Shown piece by piece: positions 27,483-36,761 of a stretch of 56,352 nucleotides of DNA (positions are counted from its first letter, which is position 1; every line of letters begins with the position of its first letter). The notes below the pieces were generated by a model. That model was given only the letters and a program-made list of their open reading frames with translations. It did no database searches and had not been told where the DNA came from. This DNA comes from an uncultured Prevotellaceae bacterium (lineage in GTDB: Bacteria; Bacteroidota; Bacteroidia; Bacteroidales; Bacteroidaceae): contig CACYNE010000013.1 of the NCBI GenBank assembly GCA_902775605.1, forward strand, positions 1 through 56,352. Reading direction: 5' to 3'. Both the position numbers and the translations under genes were made by a program.

Positions 27483-29897
27483 TTATAGGTTCAACTTCAG
27501 CTTGGCCGGCTTCATGCCTGGTGCCTCGGCCTTCACCACCACCCTGCCGTGCTGCTTCTGCGAGCGGAGGATGAGGGTGCAGTTGCCTTGATATAGTCGG
27601 CGTTTGTTGCCCACGGTGAGTTCGTCGCTGTTGATGTCACCATTAATCACACCCACAATGTCGGCAGGCCCCTCCACGGTGAAGGTCACCTCCTTGTCGA
27701 TGGTCTGCACAGTGCGACCCTTCTTATCGACAGCCACCACCTTGACATGCTGCAGGTCCATGCCGTCAGCCTTCCATTGAGCAGGATAATCATCGTCGAG
27801 TGCCACCAGTGCCACAGCCTCGCCAGTGGTCTCAATGACATCACGACACACCTCCTCACCACCATTGCAGGCGATGGCCACCAGTTTACCTGGCTCATAG
27901 GGCACATTGTTCCAACGAATCTGATTGCGCACCTTGGCATTCTTCACGTCGTTCAGTTTCTTACCCAGGCTCTTACCATTGAGCAACAGTTCCACCTCCT
28001 CAGCATTGGTATAGACGATGAGCGACACATTCTGCCCTTTCACGCGATTCCAGTGGTCACTCATGCCGTCATTGCCCGTTTGCACGCCGTTCCACATCTG
28101 ATCACCCTTACGGTCGACGATAGCGATATGACAAACGTTCTCCTCGGGTTTAAAGAAACTCTTCATGTAGTATGCCTTTGGCTTGGGGTTGAGGGCGATG
28201 TCGAACACCCCCTGGTTCCATCCCTTGGCAGGCCATCCCTGACTCTCGCCTAGATAGTCGATGGCACCCCAGTAGGCCAATCCAATGACCTTGTCGAGAT
28301 CCATCTCAAAATAGTTCTGTCCCATGGCAGCCACCGAGGCCTCACTCTGGTAGAACTTCATCCAAGGGAAGCGACGTCCGTCGCCGGGGAAATACATATA
28401 TCTATAATTATATGACTGCACATCGGTGACCATTGCCAGATCGCAAGGCAGCGAGTCAGTCTCCCAGTTGCGATAGCGGGGATGCATGGCTACGGTGACC
28501 AGACGGGTACTGTCGTAGCGCTGGATGAGGGTTTTCATCAACTGATATATCGTCACACCGAAATCATTATAGGGCTGGTTAGGGTCTTGCTGCAACTCAT
28601 TGCCCAGGCTCCACATCACCACCGATGGTGAGTTGCGGTCGCGCTTCACCCATTCGGGCACATCTTTCTGCCACAGAGCTTCGAAGACGGTGCGGCCTCC
28701 CGTATGCTGACGGGTCCATTTGTCGTAAAGTTCATCAACCACCAAGATGCCGTTCTCGTCGCACAACTCAATAAACTCGCGACTGTATGGATTGTGACTG
28801 GTACGGATGTGGTTGATGCCCCACTCCTTCATCAGCTTGATGCGCTTCTCAATGGCCTTCGGATAAGCAGCGGCACCAAGGGCACCTAGCGAGTGGTGGT
28901 TGGCATAGCCCTTAAGCAGCACCTTCTTACCGTTGAGTAGCAGTCCCTTTTCGGGCGTCATCTCCACGGTGCGTATGCCAAAGCGCTCAGCACAGGCATC
29001 CACAGCCTCACCTTTTTCATTATAGAGGGTGGCCTCAACGGTATAGAGGTTAGGATGGTCGGTGTCCCAAAGCTGAGCATTGGGAATCTCGACCTCTACC
29101 AGTTGTTGCTCAACGATACGCGATGGCGTGTTACGCTTCATCTCCACCTGTCCCTCATAGACCTGCTCGCCATTGGGGGCTGTGATGCGAAGATGGAGGG
29201 GCATCTTCTTGTCGCGACCTCGTACATTCACCTCGGCACCAATGGTGACGAAGCGGTTCTCACGCGTGGTGATACGTAGCGGATGACGCTCGAAGAACAG
29301 GTCGCGGTTGGTGGCGATAAGCTTCACATCACGGAAGAGTCCGCCACCAGTGTACCAGCGCGAGTTGCCCGGCTCGCGGGTATCGGCCATCACGGCAATG
29401 ATGTTGTCCTGTCCAAACTTCAAGGCATTGGTCACATCAACCTCAAAGCCCACATAGCCATAGTCTGTGCCCCCAACCTTTTGGCCGTTCACATAGACGT
29501 CACCCACATACATGATGCCACCGAAGTCGAGCAACATGCGACGCCCGCGCAGACTGTCGGCAGGTGTCAGATGGAGGCGATACCAGCCCGTTCCCATCTC
29601 CTTGAAGCCACGACTTGACAGGCGACTCTTGATATTGGCGGCAGGGTCGTTGTTGTCGGCCTTCTCACCGGCAGCAGGTGCCACCCAAGGCTGCTCAATC
29701 TGGAAGTCGTGCGGCAGGTTGACCACCCGCCACGAACTGTCGTCAAGATCTTTCTGGGCAGCATTCGCCACGTCGCCAGCATGGAAACGCCAGCCAAAGT
29801 TCAGTAAATCAACGGTGCGCTGGGCCTGTGCCTCCGCGCCCCACAGCATGGCCACAAGAAGTGCCAAGGCTGTCATTGTTTTCGTCATTTTAGTCAT
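27483..29897 (-). CDS. Exported glycoside hydrolase family 2 (beta-galactosidase-like)
   Basis: The 804-residue enzyme has a signal peptide (ALALLVAMLWGAEAQA). The GH2 domains come in order: jelly-roll sugar-binding domain (NFGWRFHAGD, GGIMYVGDVYVNGQKVG), Ig-like domain, TIM barrel (KGYANHHSLGALGAAAYP, HIRTSHNPYSREF), then two C-terminal Ig-like domains. The acid/base is Glu in VMWSLGNELQQ and the nucleophile is the Glu in FYQSEASVAAMG. It probably cleaves terminal beta-galactosides or related sugars in the periplasm; beta-glucuronidase or mannosidase specificity cannot be excluded. It starts 29 bases after rmuC. Starts at 29897 or 29888 are both possible. Confidence 0.9.
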   Translation of the reverse strand: MTKMTKTMTALALLVAMLWGAEAQAQRTVDLLNFGWRFHAGDVANAAQKDLDDSSWRVVNLPHDFQIEQPWVAPAAGEKADNNDPAANIKSRLSSRGFKEMGTGWYRLHLTPADSLRGRRMLLDFGGIMYVGDVYVNGQKVGGTDYGYVGFEVDVTNALKFGQDNIIAVMADTREPGNSRWYTGGGLFRDVKLIATNRDLFFERHPLRITTRENRFVTIGAEVNVRGRDKKMPLHLRITAPNGEQVYEGQVEMKRNTPSRIVEQQLVEVEIPNAQLWDTDHPNLYTVEATLYNEKGEAVDACAERFGIRTVEMTPEKGLLLNGKKVLLKGYANHHSLGALGAAAYPKAIEKRIKLMKEWGINHIRTSHNPYSREFIELCDENGILVVDELYDKWTRQHTGGRTVFEALWQKDVPEWVKRDRNSPSVVMWSLGNELQQDPNQPYNDFGVTIYQLMKTLIQRYDSTRLVTVAMHPRYRNWETDSLPCDLAMVTDVQSYNYRYMYFPGDGRRFPWMKFYQSEASVAAMGQNYFEMDLDKVIGLAYWGAIDYLGESQGWPAKGWNQGVFDIALNPKPKAYYMKSFFKPEENVCHIAIVDRKGDQMWNGVQTGNDGMSDHWNRVKGQNVSLIVYTNAEEVELLLNGKSLGKKLNDVKNAKVRNQIRWNNVPYEPGKLVAIACNGGEEVCRDVIETTGEAVALVALDDDYPAQWKADGMDLQHVKVVAVDKKGRTVQTIDKEVTFTVEGPADIVGVINGDINSDELTVGNKRRLYQGNCTLILRSQKQHGRVVVKAEAPGMKPAKLKLNL

Positions 29898-29926
29898 TAG
29901 TTCTTGTTATAATCGTAATTTGTTCT

Positions 29927-31093
29927 CTATGATTCCTCTTCAGTATCCTCTTCCACCGGCTTGGGCAGTCGCTGGCGGCGCTTGGGATTCTCCTGTGCAC
30001 CATACTTCAGCAACTTCGTGGCGGCAGTAGTGATGCTGACACCTGATGTCGAGGTGCTGCGCTTCAACTCATCGAAAGCCTCGCTGGTCTTGTGGAGCTG
30101 TTCATCCACCTTGAGGAAGCGCTCGTAGAATATCTGCACGCGCTCCACCACTTGACTGGCCACCTTCATCATCTCCTGTTGGTTCTCCACCTGACGCATC
30201 TGTTTCCACGACATCTCCAGCACGCGCAGCATGATGAACAGGCTCTGACTGCCAGCAATGATGACACCATTATCGTAGGCCCACTTCCACAGCGACGGGT
30301 CAGCACCCAGGGCCAACTGCAGGGCACTCTCGCTGAAGACATACATCATCACGAAGTCCAGACGGTGGCGCCCCTCACGGATATAGTGGCTGTAGTTTTT
30401 GCGCGACAACTCATTAACATGCTGGCGCACAGACATCAAGTGACGACGCAGGGCAGCCTCGCGCTCCTCATCGGTCTTGGCGTTATGATAGTCCTGGAAG
30501 GCGGTGAACGACATCTTCGAGTCGATAATCACGTCGCGCTGGTCGGGGAAATGAAGGATGACATCGGGCACCAAGCGGTGCCCCTCGTCGGCATCATGAA
30601 TGGCGCGGCCATACTCATCGCGCATAGTCACCTGCTCCTCAAACTGCACGCCTTCCTCCAGTCCCATCTCCTCGAGCAACTGCTTCAGCCTCAGTTCGCC
30701 GAAATTGCCCTGTGTCTTGTTGTCGCTGGTCAGCGCACGCGCCAGGTTCTCGGCTCGCTGTCCCACCTCTTGCGCCTGCTTCAGGTTCTCCTTGATAGAG
30801 GCGTCGAGACGCTCCATAGTCACCGTCTGAGCACGATCACTTTTCTCCACGGCGTCCTTCATCTGACGAATGTTTTCTTTCAGTGGGTTCAGGATGCTGG
30901 AGAGCTGCTGTTCGTTGGAATCAGACAACTCGCGGGCGCGCTCCTTCAATATCCTCTCTGAAGCCGAGAACATCTCAGACTTGATGAGTTGCAATTGCTG
31001 TTCAAGCTGCTTGGCATACTGCGATTTGGCATACAGGAAACCGCCTATCAGCCCCACAGTCAGGCCTAACAACAACATTAGTAAAAGCTCCAT
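29927..31093 (-). CDS. rmuC: DNA recombination protein RmuC
   Basis: The ATG at 31093 gives 388 residues. An N-terminal membrane helix (LLLMLLLGLTVGLIGGFLYA) is followed by a long coiled coil (about residues 25-130, rich in Glu, Gln, Arg and Leu) and the RmuC nuclease-like core (LVPDVILHFPDQRDVIIDSK, FVMMYVFSESALQLAL, IIAGSQSLFIMLRVLEMSWK). In E. coli RmuC limits rearrangement at inverted repeats; the biochemical activity is not settled. Ten upstream in-frame codons overlap the leader and were left out. It shares a strand, and probably a transcript, with the GH2 gene, an odd pairing. Confidence 0.93.
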   Translation of the reverse strand: MELLLMLLLGLTVGLIGGFLYAKSQYAKQLEQQLQLIKSEMFSASERILKERARELSDSNEQQLSSILNPLKENIRQMKDAVEKSDRAQTVTMERLDASIKENLKQAQEVGQRAENLARALTSDNKTQGNFGELRLKQLLEEMGLEEGVQFEEQVTMRDEYGRAIHDADEGHRLVPDVILHFPDQRDVIIDSKMSFTAFQDYHNAKTDEEREAALRRHLMSVRQHVNELSRKNYSHYIREGRHRLDFVMMYVFSESALQLALGADPSLWKWAYDNGVIIAGSQSLFIMLRVLEMSWKQMRQVENQQEMMKVASQVVERVQIFYERFLKVDEQLHKTSEAFDELKRSTSTSGVSITTAATKLLKYGAQENPKRRQRLPKPVEEDTEEES

Positions 31094-31119
31094 ATCGTAT
31101 TTTTTTGTTAGTTCTGCCT

Positions 31120-31128
31120 GCAAAGATA
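31120..31128 (-). promoter_or_regulatory. -7 box for rmuC
   Basis: Minus-strand TATCTTTGC lies 27 bases before the rmuC ATG. There is no clear TTTG upstream. Confidence 0.55.
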
Positions 31129-31171
31129 CAATTTTTTTAACTTTTATGATGGTATTCTCGCAAAAAAATGG

Positions 31172-31180
31172 TATTTTTGC
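31172..31180 (+). promoter_or_regulatory. -7 box for the relA-like gene
   Basis: TATTTTTGC lies 23 bases before the ATG at 31203, giving a very short leader. There is no clear TTTG at the usual distance. Confidence 0.55.
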
Positions 31181-31202
31181 CGACGATTAGACGATTATTG
31201 AA

Positions 31203-33416
31203 ATGGCCGAACACTTTGATTTTACCATAGAAGAGAGAGAACAAGTCCTAAATCTCTATACGGAATTAAAAGAAAAGGTAGCTCCATCACTCGAAGAAGA
31301 CGACGAGGGACACATCAGGAGCCACCTGCTTCATGCCATCGAACAGAACAAAGTGCAACGCGATGCCTTCGGACTGAACCCCATCATCACCAGCCTGCAG
31401 ACAGCCCTTCTCGTACTCGACGAAATCGGACTCCGCCGCGATGCCGTATTGGCCATCCTGCTGAATCCCTGCGTAGAGTCTGGCGCACTGACCATCGACG
31501 ACGTGGCTGCCACCTATGGCATTGCCGTTGGTCGCATCCTACATGGCCTGCAGCGCATCCAGGAACTGTATCAGAAGAATCCCGTCATCGAGAGCGAGAA
31601 CTTCCGCAACCTCCTGCTGTCGTTTGCCGAGGACATGCGCGTCATCCTCATCATGATTGCCAACCGCGTGAACCTGATGCGTCAGATTCGCGATACCAAG
31701 GATATCGATGCCCAGAAGCGGGTGTCGGAAGAGGCTGCCTATCTCTATGCGCCCCTGGCCCACAAGCTGGGTCTCTATAAGTTGAAGAGCGAACTGGAGG
31801 ACCTTTCGCTGAAGTATCTGGAGCACGATGCCTATTATCATATCAAGGAAAAGCTGAACGCCACCAAGGAGGCGCGCGACAAATACATTGAGCAATTCAT
31901 CGGACCTATCGAGGAGAAACTGAAGGCGGCTGGCCTGAAGTTCCACATGAAGGGACGCACGAAGAGCATCCATAGCATCTGGCAGAAGATGAAGAAACAG
32001 AAATGCGAATTTGAGGGCGTGTATGACCTCTTCGCCATCCGCATCATCATCGACTGTCCGCCTGAGAAGGAGAAACAGCAGTGCTGGCAGACCTTCGCCA
32101 TCATCACCGACATGTACACCTCGAACCCCAAGCGCATGCGCGACTGGCTTACCGTGCCCAAGACGAATGGCTATGAGAGTCTGCACATCACCGTGCTGGG
32201 TCCCGAGAAGAAATGGGTGGAGGTGCAGATACGCACCGAACGCATGGACGAGGTGGCTGAACGCGGTGTGGCTGCCCACTGGCGCTACAAGGGCGTCAAG
32301 GCCGAAGGCGGCATGGACGATTGGCTGAACGGCATCCGCCAGATGCTGGAGAACGCCAGCGGCATGGAAGCAATGGACCAGTTTAAGATGGACCTCTATG
32401 ACGACGAGATCTATGTTTTCACTCCCAAGGGTGACCTGTTGAAGTTCCCCAAGGGTGCCACCGTGCTCGACATGGCCTATCACATCCACTCGAAGGTGGG
32501 CTCGGCTTGTACGGGTGCCCGTATTAATAATAAGGTGGTGACCTTTCGTCAGGAGCTTCACTCGGGCGACCAGGTGGAGATTCTGACCTCATCGACGCAG
32601 TATCCCAAGCAGGAATGGATCAACATCGTCAAGACCTCAAGAGCCAAGGCGAAGATTCGTCTGGCACTGAAGGAGACGCAGCAGAAAGAGGCCCTGATGG
32701 TGAAGGAGATGCTGGAGCGCAAGTTCAAGAACCGCAAGATTGAGCAGGACGAGAGTCTGATGATGCGCACCATGAAGAAGCTGGGCTATAAGGAGGCCAG
32801 CGACTTCTATCGCGACATTGCACACGAGACGCTCGACGTGCAGACCGTGTTTGACAAATACCTCGAACTGCAACAGGGTGAGAAGACCGTCATCGGCGAC
32901 AACCAAGCCCGCTCGGCTGAGGAGTTTGTGCTCGAGGACTTCAAGGGACAGAAGGTGCTGCAGCAGAACGACGACGTGCTGGTCATCGGCCAGGACCTCA
33001 AGGGCGTGGACTATCAGTTGGCCAAGTGCTGCAACCCCATCTATGGCGACCAGGTCTTCGGCTTTGTCACCATCAATGGCGGCATCAAGATTCACCGCTG
33101 CGACTGTCCCAACGCACCCGAGATGCGTCGCCGCTTTGGCTATCGCATCGTGCGCGCCATGTGGAGCGGCAAGGGTTCCAGCCAGTATGCCATCACCCTA
33201 CGCATCATCGGCAACGATGACCTGGGCATCGTGAACAACCTCACGTCTATCATCTCGAAGGACGAGAAACTCATCCTGCGCAGCATCAACATCGACTCTA
33301 ACGACGGCATCTTCCGTGGCACGCTGACCATCATGATCAACGACAACACCCGTCTGGAGGCACTCGTCAAGAAACTGCGCACGGTGAAGGGCGTCAAACA
33401 AGTAGAACGTTTATAA
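31203..33416 (+). CDS. relA: RelA-type (p)ppGpp synthetase with inactive hydrolase domain
   Basis: This is a long RelA/SpoT homologue of 737 residues: degenerate HD domain (about 1-190), synthetase (about 230-345), TGS (about 395-455), and C-terminal zinc-finger and ACT regions. The synthetase is intact: KGRTKSIHSIWQKM, GVYDLFAIRIIID, KTNGYESLHITVLGP, VEVQIRTERMDEVAERG. The hydrolase is not. The HD pair is Asn88-Pro89, the ED pair is Glu92-Ser93, and the usual DRxHN segment reads NRVNLMR (154-160). It should therefore make but not break (p)ppGpp, so a separate hydrolase must exist elsewhere. It is followed 15 bases later by a sugar kinase gene. Confidence 0.92.
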   Translation: MAEHFDFTIEEREQVLNLYTELKEKVAPSLEEDDEGHIRSHLLHAIEQNKVQRDAFGLNPIITSLQTALLVLDEIGLRRDAVLAILLNPCVESGALTIDDVAATYGIAVGRILHGLQRIQELYQKNPVIESENFRNLLLSFAEDMRVILIMIANRVNLMRQIRDTKDIDAQKRVSEEAAYLYAPLAHKLGLYKLKSELEDLSLKYLEHDAYYHIKEKLNATKEARDKYIEQFIGPIEEKLKAAGLKFHMKGRTKSIHSIWQKMKKQKCEFEGVYDLFAIRIIIDCPPEKEKQQCWQTFAIITDMYTSNPKRMRDWLTVPKTNGYESLHITVLGPEKKWVEVQIRTERMDEVAERGVAAHWRYKGVKAEGGMDDWLNGIRQMLENASGMEAMDQFKMDLYDDEIYVFTPKGDLLKFPKGATVLDMAYHIHSKVGSACTGARINNKVVTFRQELHSGDQVEILTSSTQYPKQEWINIVKTSRAKAKIRLALKETQQKEALMVKEMLERKFKNRKIEQDESLMMRTMKKLGYKEASDFYRDIAHETLDVQTVFDKYLELQQGEKTVIGDNQARSAEEFVLEDFKGQKVLQQNDDVLVIGQDLKGVDYQLAKCCNPIYGDQVFGFVTINGGIKIHRCDCPNAPEMRRRFGYRIVRAMWSGKGSSQYAITLRIIGNDDLGIVNNLTSIISKDEKLILRSINIDSNDGIFRGTLTIMINDNTRLEALVKKLRTVKGVKQVERL

Positions 33417-33431
33417 TAAAGACCATATAAA

Positions 33432-34478
33432 ATGACACAGAACACTAAATTCGTGACTTTCGGAGAGTTGCTGCTCCGTTTCTCAAAGAAGGATCATCAG
33501 CGACTCTCGCAGGGAGACTATTTCACCAGCAAGTACGGTGGCAGTGAGGCCAACGTAGCTGTTTCGCTGGCCACACTCGGCAACGATGTTGAGTATGTCA
33601 CCCGACTGCCTGAGACGCCCGTAGGACATGCGGGAGCCCAGAACCTGATGCAGTTGGGCGTGGGATGCCGTTACATCCAGTGGGGCGGACAGCGCATTGG
33701 TACTTACTATATGGAGCCTGCTGCCGGCATGCGTTCGGCCAAAGTCATCTACGACCGCGCCGACTCGGCCTGCTCTGAGATCAAGCCTGGCATGATTCCC
33801 TGGCGCGAGATTCTGAAAGATGCCTCCGTGCTTCACGTTTCGGGCATCACGGCAGCCATCTCGCAGAGTACTGCGGACGCCACATTCGAGGCTCTCGACA
33901 TTGCCGACGAGCTGGGCGTGAAGGTGGCCTTCGACATCAACTACCGCAAGAACCTGTGGAAATATGGTGCCGACCCACGCGTCACGCTGAAACGGATGCT
34001 GAGTCGCTGCGACATGATGTTTGGCGACGCCATCGAGTTTGAGTGGATCTGCGAACGCAAACAGCCACCATTCACAGCCCTCGACTCCAACTTCGAGATG
34101 CAGATGGACGAATATCAGGCGTGGTTCGAGGACCTGCACAGGGAGTTCCCCCGCTGCAAGAAGTGGCTCATGGGCATGCGCAACATGGTGGCCTCAAACC
34201 ACCACCTACTCACTGCCCTACTCTATACGGCTGAGACCTCCGACGGCCCCTACAAACTCTATAAGGCACCCATCAACGACATCAACGGCGTGGTGGATCC
34301 CTCGGGTGTGGGCGACGCCTTCATGGCGGGCCTGCTGCATGCCGTCACGGCCTATCCCAACGATGACCAGCGTCAGGTGGACTATGCCCTCGCTGCATCG
34401 ACCCTGAAGAACACCATTCCCGGTGACTTCAACCTGGCCACCGATGAGGAGATTCTGGAACTGATTAAAAAAAAATAA
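33432..34478 (+). CDS. kdgK: PfkB-family sugar kinase, probable 2-dehydro-3-deoxygluconokinase
   Basis: The 348-residue ribokinase-fold kinase has an N-terminal sugar-binding part (FGELLLRFSKK, KYGGSEANVAVSLATLGNDV) and a C-terminal ATP and catalytic signature, DPSGVGDAFMAGLLHA (catalytic Asp in GVGD). The YGGSEAN form and length point to KDG kinase, which phosphorylates 2-keto-3-deoxygluconate from uronate breakdown. No kdgA aldolase or uronate gene is nearby; it sits instead 15 bases after relA. Fructokinase is the chief alternative. Confidence 0.83.
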   Translation: MTQNTKFVTFGELLLRFSKKDHQRLSQGDYFTSKYGGSEANVAVSLATLGNDVEYVTRLPETPVGHAGAQNLMQLGVGCRYIQWGGQRIGTYYMEPAAGMRSAKVIYDRADSACSEIKPGMIPWREILKDASVLHVSGITAAISQSTADATFEALDIADELGVKVAFDINYRKNLWKYGADPRVTLKRMLSRCDMMFGDAIEFEWICERKQPPFTALDSNFEMQMDEYQAWFEDLHREFPRCKKWLMGMRNMVASNHHLLTALLYTAETSDGPYKLYKAPINDINGVVDPSGVGDAFMAGLLHAVTAYPNDDQRQVDYALAASTLKNTIPGDFNLATDEEILELIKKK

Positions 34479-34521
34479 AAGGGAAGAAAGTAAAATTATA
34501 TATATAAAAACTACTACAAAA

Positions 34522-36021
34522 ATGTTAACAGAAAAAGATCTAAAGCAGATTGCTCAGCGCGGCATTAGCGAGGAGCAGATTAACACACAACTCAAGCAGT
34601 TTGAAACAGGATTCCCCTTCCTGAAGTTGGAGGCTGCCGCCTCTGTTGGCAACGGCATCATTGCCCCTAACGAGCAGGAGCGCCAGGCGTATGTCGAGGC
34701 ATGGGAGCAATACAAGGCCGAGGGCCATCGCGTGGTGAAGTTCGTACCCGCCTCGGGTGCCGCCAGCCGCATGTTCAAGAACATGTTCGCCTTTGTTGAT
34801 GCTGACTACGACGTGCCCACCACCGACTTCGAGAAGAAATATTTCGACGAGATTGAGCGCTTCGCCTTCTATGATGCACTCAACGAGGTATGCCTGAAGA
34901 ACGAGGGCAAGGGTATCAAAGAACTCATTGCAGCAGGAAACTACAAAGCAGTGGCTGCCAATATGTTAAAGAGCGAAGGACTGAACTACGGACAGCTACC
35001 CAAAGGTATGCTACTGTTCCATAAATATCCCGAGGGCTCTCGCACGCCTATGGAAGAGCATCTGGTGGAAGGCGCCCTCTATGCCGCCTCTAATGGTGAG
35101 GCTCACGTCCACTTCACCGTGAGTCACGACCACCTGGATTTCTTCAAGAAGAAGGTGGCCGAGAAAGCCGACATGTTTGCCCAGAAATACGGCATCAAGT
35201 ACGACATTACCTTCTCTGAGCAGAAGCCCAGCACTGACACCGTTGCTGCCAATCCCGACAACACACCTTTCCGCGAGGCCGACGGTTCGTTGCTGTTCCG
35301 TCCCGGTGGTCACGGTGCTCTCATCGAGAATCTCAACGAGATTGAAGCCGACGTTATCTTTATCAAGAACATTGACAATGTCGTCCCCGACCGCTTAAAA
35401 CCCGAGACCGTAGAATGGAAGCAGGTCATCGCCGGTGTACTGGTCAAACTTCAGAAGCAGTGCTTCGAGTATCTCCGCCAACTTGACAACAACCCATCAG
35501 AAGCTCAGATTACCCAGATGGCTGATTTCGTTGAGAAATGCCTCTGCACCGCCCCCAAGGGCCAGAAGGTCGATGCCGACTATCTGCGCAAGAAGCTGAA
35601 CCGCCCCATCCGCGTGTGTGGCGTGGTGAAGAATGTGGGCGAGCCCGGTGGTGGTCCGTTCCTCACTTATAATCAGGACGGCACCGTCAGTCTGCAGATC
35701 CTTGAGAGCAGCCAGATTGACACCAACAATGCCGAGTATATGAAGATGTTTACACAGGGCACCCATTTCAACCCCGTTGACCTGGTGTGCGCCGTGAAGG
35801 ACTATAAGGGTCAGCCTTTCAACTTGCCCGACTTCGTTGACAAGACCACAGGTTTCATCTCTAGCAAGTCAAAGAGCGGCAAGGAACTGAAGGCCCTCGA
35901 GTTGCCTGGCCTTTGGAATGGTGCCATGAGCAACTGGAGCACCGTCTTTGTTGAGGTGCCCCTGGGTACGTTCAATCCCGTCAAGACGGTCAACGACCTG
36001 CTGCGCGAACAGCATCAATAA
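34522..36021 (+). CDS. DUF4301-like conserved protein
   Basis: The 499-residue cytoplasmic protein is like a family common in Bacteroidetes and annotated as DUF4301; I recognise it from the N-terminus (GFPFLKLEAAASVGNGI) and the segment KFVPASGAASRMFKNMFAF. That glycine/serine-rich segment could be a nucleotide or phosphate loop, and KYPEGSRTPMEEH and RPGGHGALIENLNEIEADV recall sugar nucleotidyltransferases, but no function is established that I know of. It follows kdgK by 43 bases. Its last seven bases overlap the convergent HAD gene. Confidence 0.78.
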   Translation: MLTEKDLKQIAQRGISEEQINTQLKQFETGFPFLKLEAAASVGNGIIAPNEQERQAYVEAWEQYKAEGHRVVKFVPASGAASRMFKNMFAFVDADYDVPTTDFEKKYFDEIERFAFYDALNEVCLKNEGKGIKELIAAGNYKAVAANMLKSEGLNYGQLPKGMLLFHKYPEGSRTPMEEHLVEGALYAASNGEAHVHFTVSHDHLDFFKKKVAEKADMFAQKYGIKYDITFSEQKPSTDTVAANPDNTPFREADGSLLFRPGGHGALIENLNEIEADVIFIKNIDNVVPDRLKPETVEWKQVIAGVLVKLQKQCFEYLRQLDNNPSEAQITQMADFVEKCLCTAPKGQKVDADYLRKKLNRPIRVCGVVKNVGEPGGGPFLTYNQDGTVSLQILESSQIDTNNAEYMKMFTQGTHFNPVDLVCAVKDYKGQPFNLPDFVDKTTGFISSKSKSGKELKALELPGLWNGAMSNWSTVFVEVPLGTFNPVKTVNDLLREQHQ

Positions 36022-36668
36022 AATGATAAGATATCCTTTGGAGCAACTGCGAAAGTGGTTGCTCCATTTTCTTTTAGGAAGTCTTTCTCGCGAAAGCCCC
36101 ACAGCACACTGATGCAGGGCAGTTGTGAGTTGCGGGCCGTCATCAGGTCCACATCGCTGTCACCCACATACACGGCATTTTCCTTCCCCACCCCTAACTG
36201 GCTCAGGGCCTTGATCACCGTATCGGGTGCGGGCTTCTTACGGATGCCCTCAGCCTCGTTCTCACCGATGGCCACCTCGATGGTGTCGGGAAAGAAGTGT
36301 CGGCACAGTTCCTGCGTGGCAGCGCAGAACTTATTGCTCACCACAGCCAGACGTTTGCCTCTCCGCTTTAGTTCCGCCAGCAGTTCTGGGATACCATTAT
36401 AAGGGCGCGTTGTGTCCAGCGAATGGGCCATATAATGCTCGCGGAAGGTTTGGAAACAGTCTTCAAACTGCACATTCTCCTCACCGTTGGGAATGGCACG
36501 CACCATCAGCAGACGCACGCCGTTGCCCACGAAGCGCCTGATTTCTTCACGCGAGTGCTCCGGCATGCCATACTGCCGCAGCGCATAGTTCACAGACGCC
36601 ATCAAATCATCGAGCGTGTCGAGCAACGTCCCGTCCAAATCAAAGATATAAGTATTATATTCTGTCAT
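36015..36668 (-). CDS. HAD-superfamily hydrolase, phosphoglycolate phosphatase type
   Basis: The 217-residue phosphatase with the Gph/PGMB layout has motif I YIFDLDGTLLDTLDD (nucleophile Asp, general-acid Asp), motif II VVSNKF (Ser/Thr position), the Lys in GIRKKPAPDTV, and motif IV VYVGDSDVDLMTA. The cap domain between motifs I and II is helical, as in phosphoglycolate phosphatase. The true substrate may be any small phosphate ester. Its stop overlaps the DUF4301-like gene end. Confidence 0.9.
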   Translation of the reverse strand: MTEYNTYIFDLDGTLLDTLDDLMASVNYALRQYGMPEHSREEIRRFVGNGVRLLMVRAIPNGEENVQFEDCFQTFREHYMAHSLDTTRPYNGIPELLAELKRRGKRLAVVSNKFCAATQELCRHFFPDTIEVAIGENEAEGIRKKPAPDTVIKALSQLGVGKENAVYVGDSDVDLMTARNSQLPCISVLWGFREKDFLKENGATTFAVAPKDILSFY

Positions 36669-36675
36669 TTTGGCT

Positions 36676-36684
36676 GCAAAAGTA
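36676..36684 (-). promoter_or_regulatory. -7 box for the HAD gene
   Basis: Minus-strand TACTTTTGC lies eight bases before the ATG at 36668, implying a leaderless or near-leaderless message if used. Confidence 0.5.
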
Positions 36685-36727
36685 GTATTTTTCCTGCAAA
36701 AACTGCACGGAGTTACTGTTTTTTTTA

Positions 36728-36736
36728 TACCTTTGC
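36728..36736 (+). promoter_or_regulatory. -7 box for mltG
   Basis: TACCTTTGC lies 26 bases before the ATG at 36762. It rules out the long upstream reading frame from 36423, which lies over the HAD gene. The -33 part is not clear. Confidence 0.6.
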
Positions 36737-36761
36737 AGCCACGCTAAGAAAAGAAAGCATC

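Noticed and set aside
31539-32561. A 340-codon minus-strand frame inside the relA-like gene
   Set aside because: The sense strand encodes intact synthetase motifs, and the antisense reading is His/Leu-rich with no motif.
36423-36761. Long N-terminal extension of MltG
   Set aside because: It lies over the HAD gene and the mltG promoter; MltG begins at 36762 with its membrane helix.
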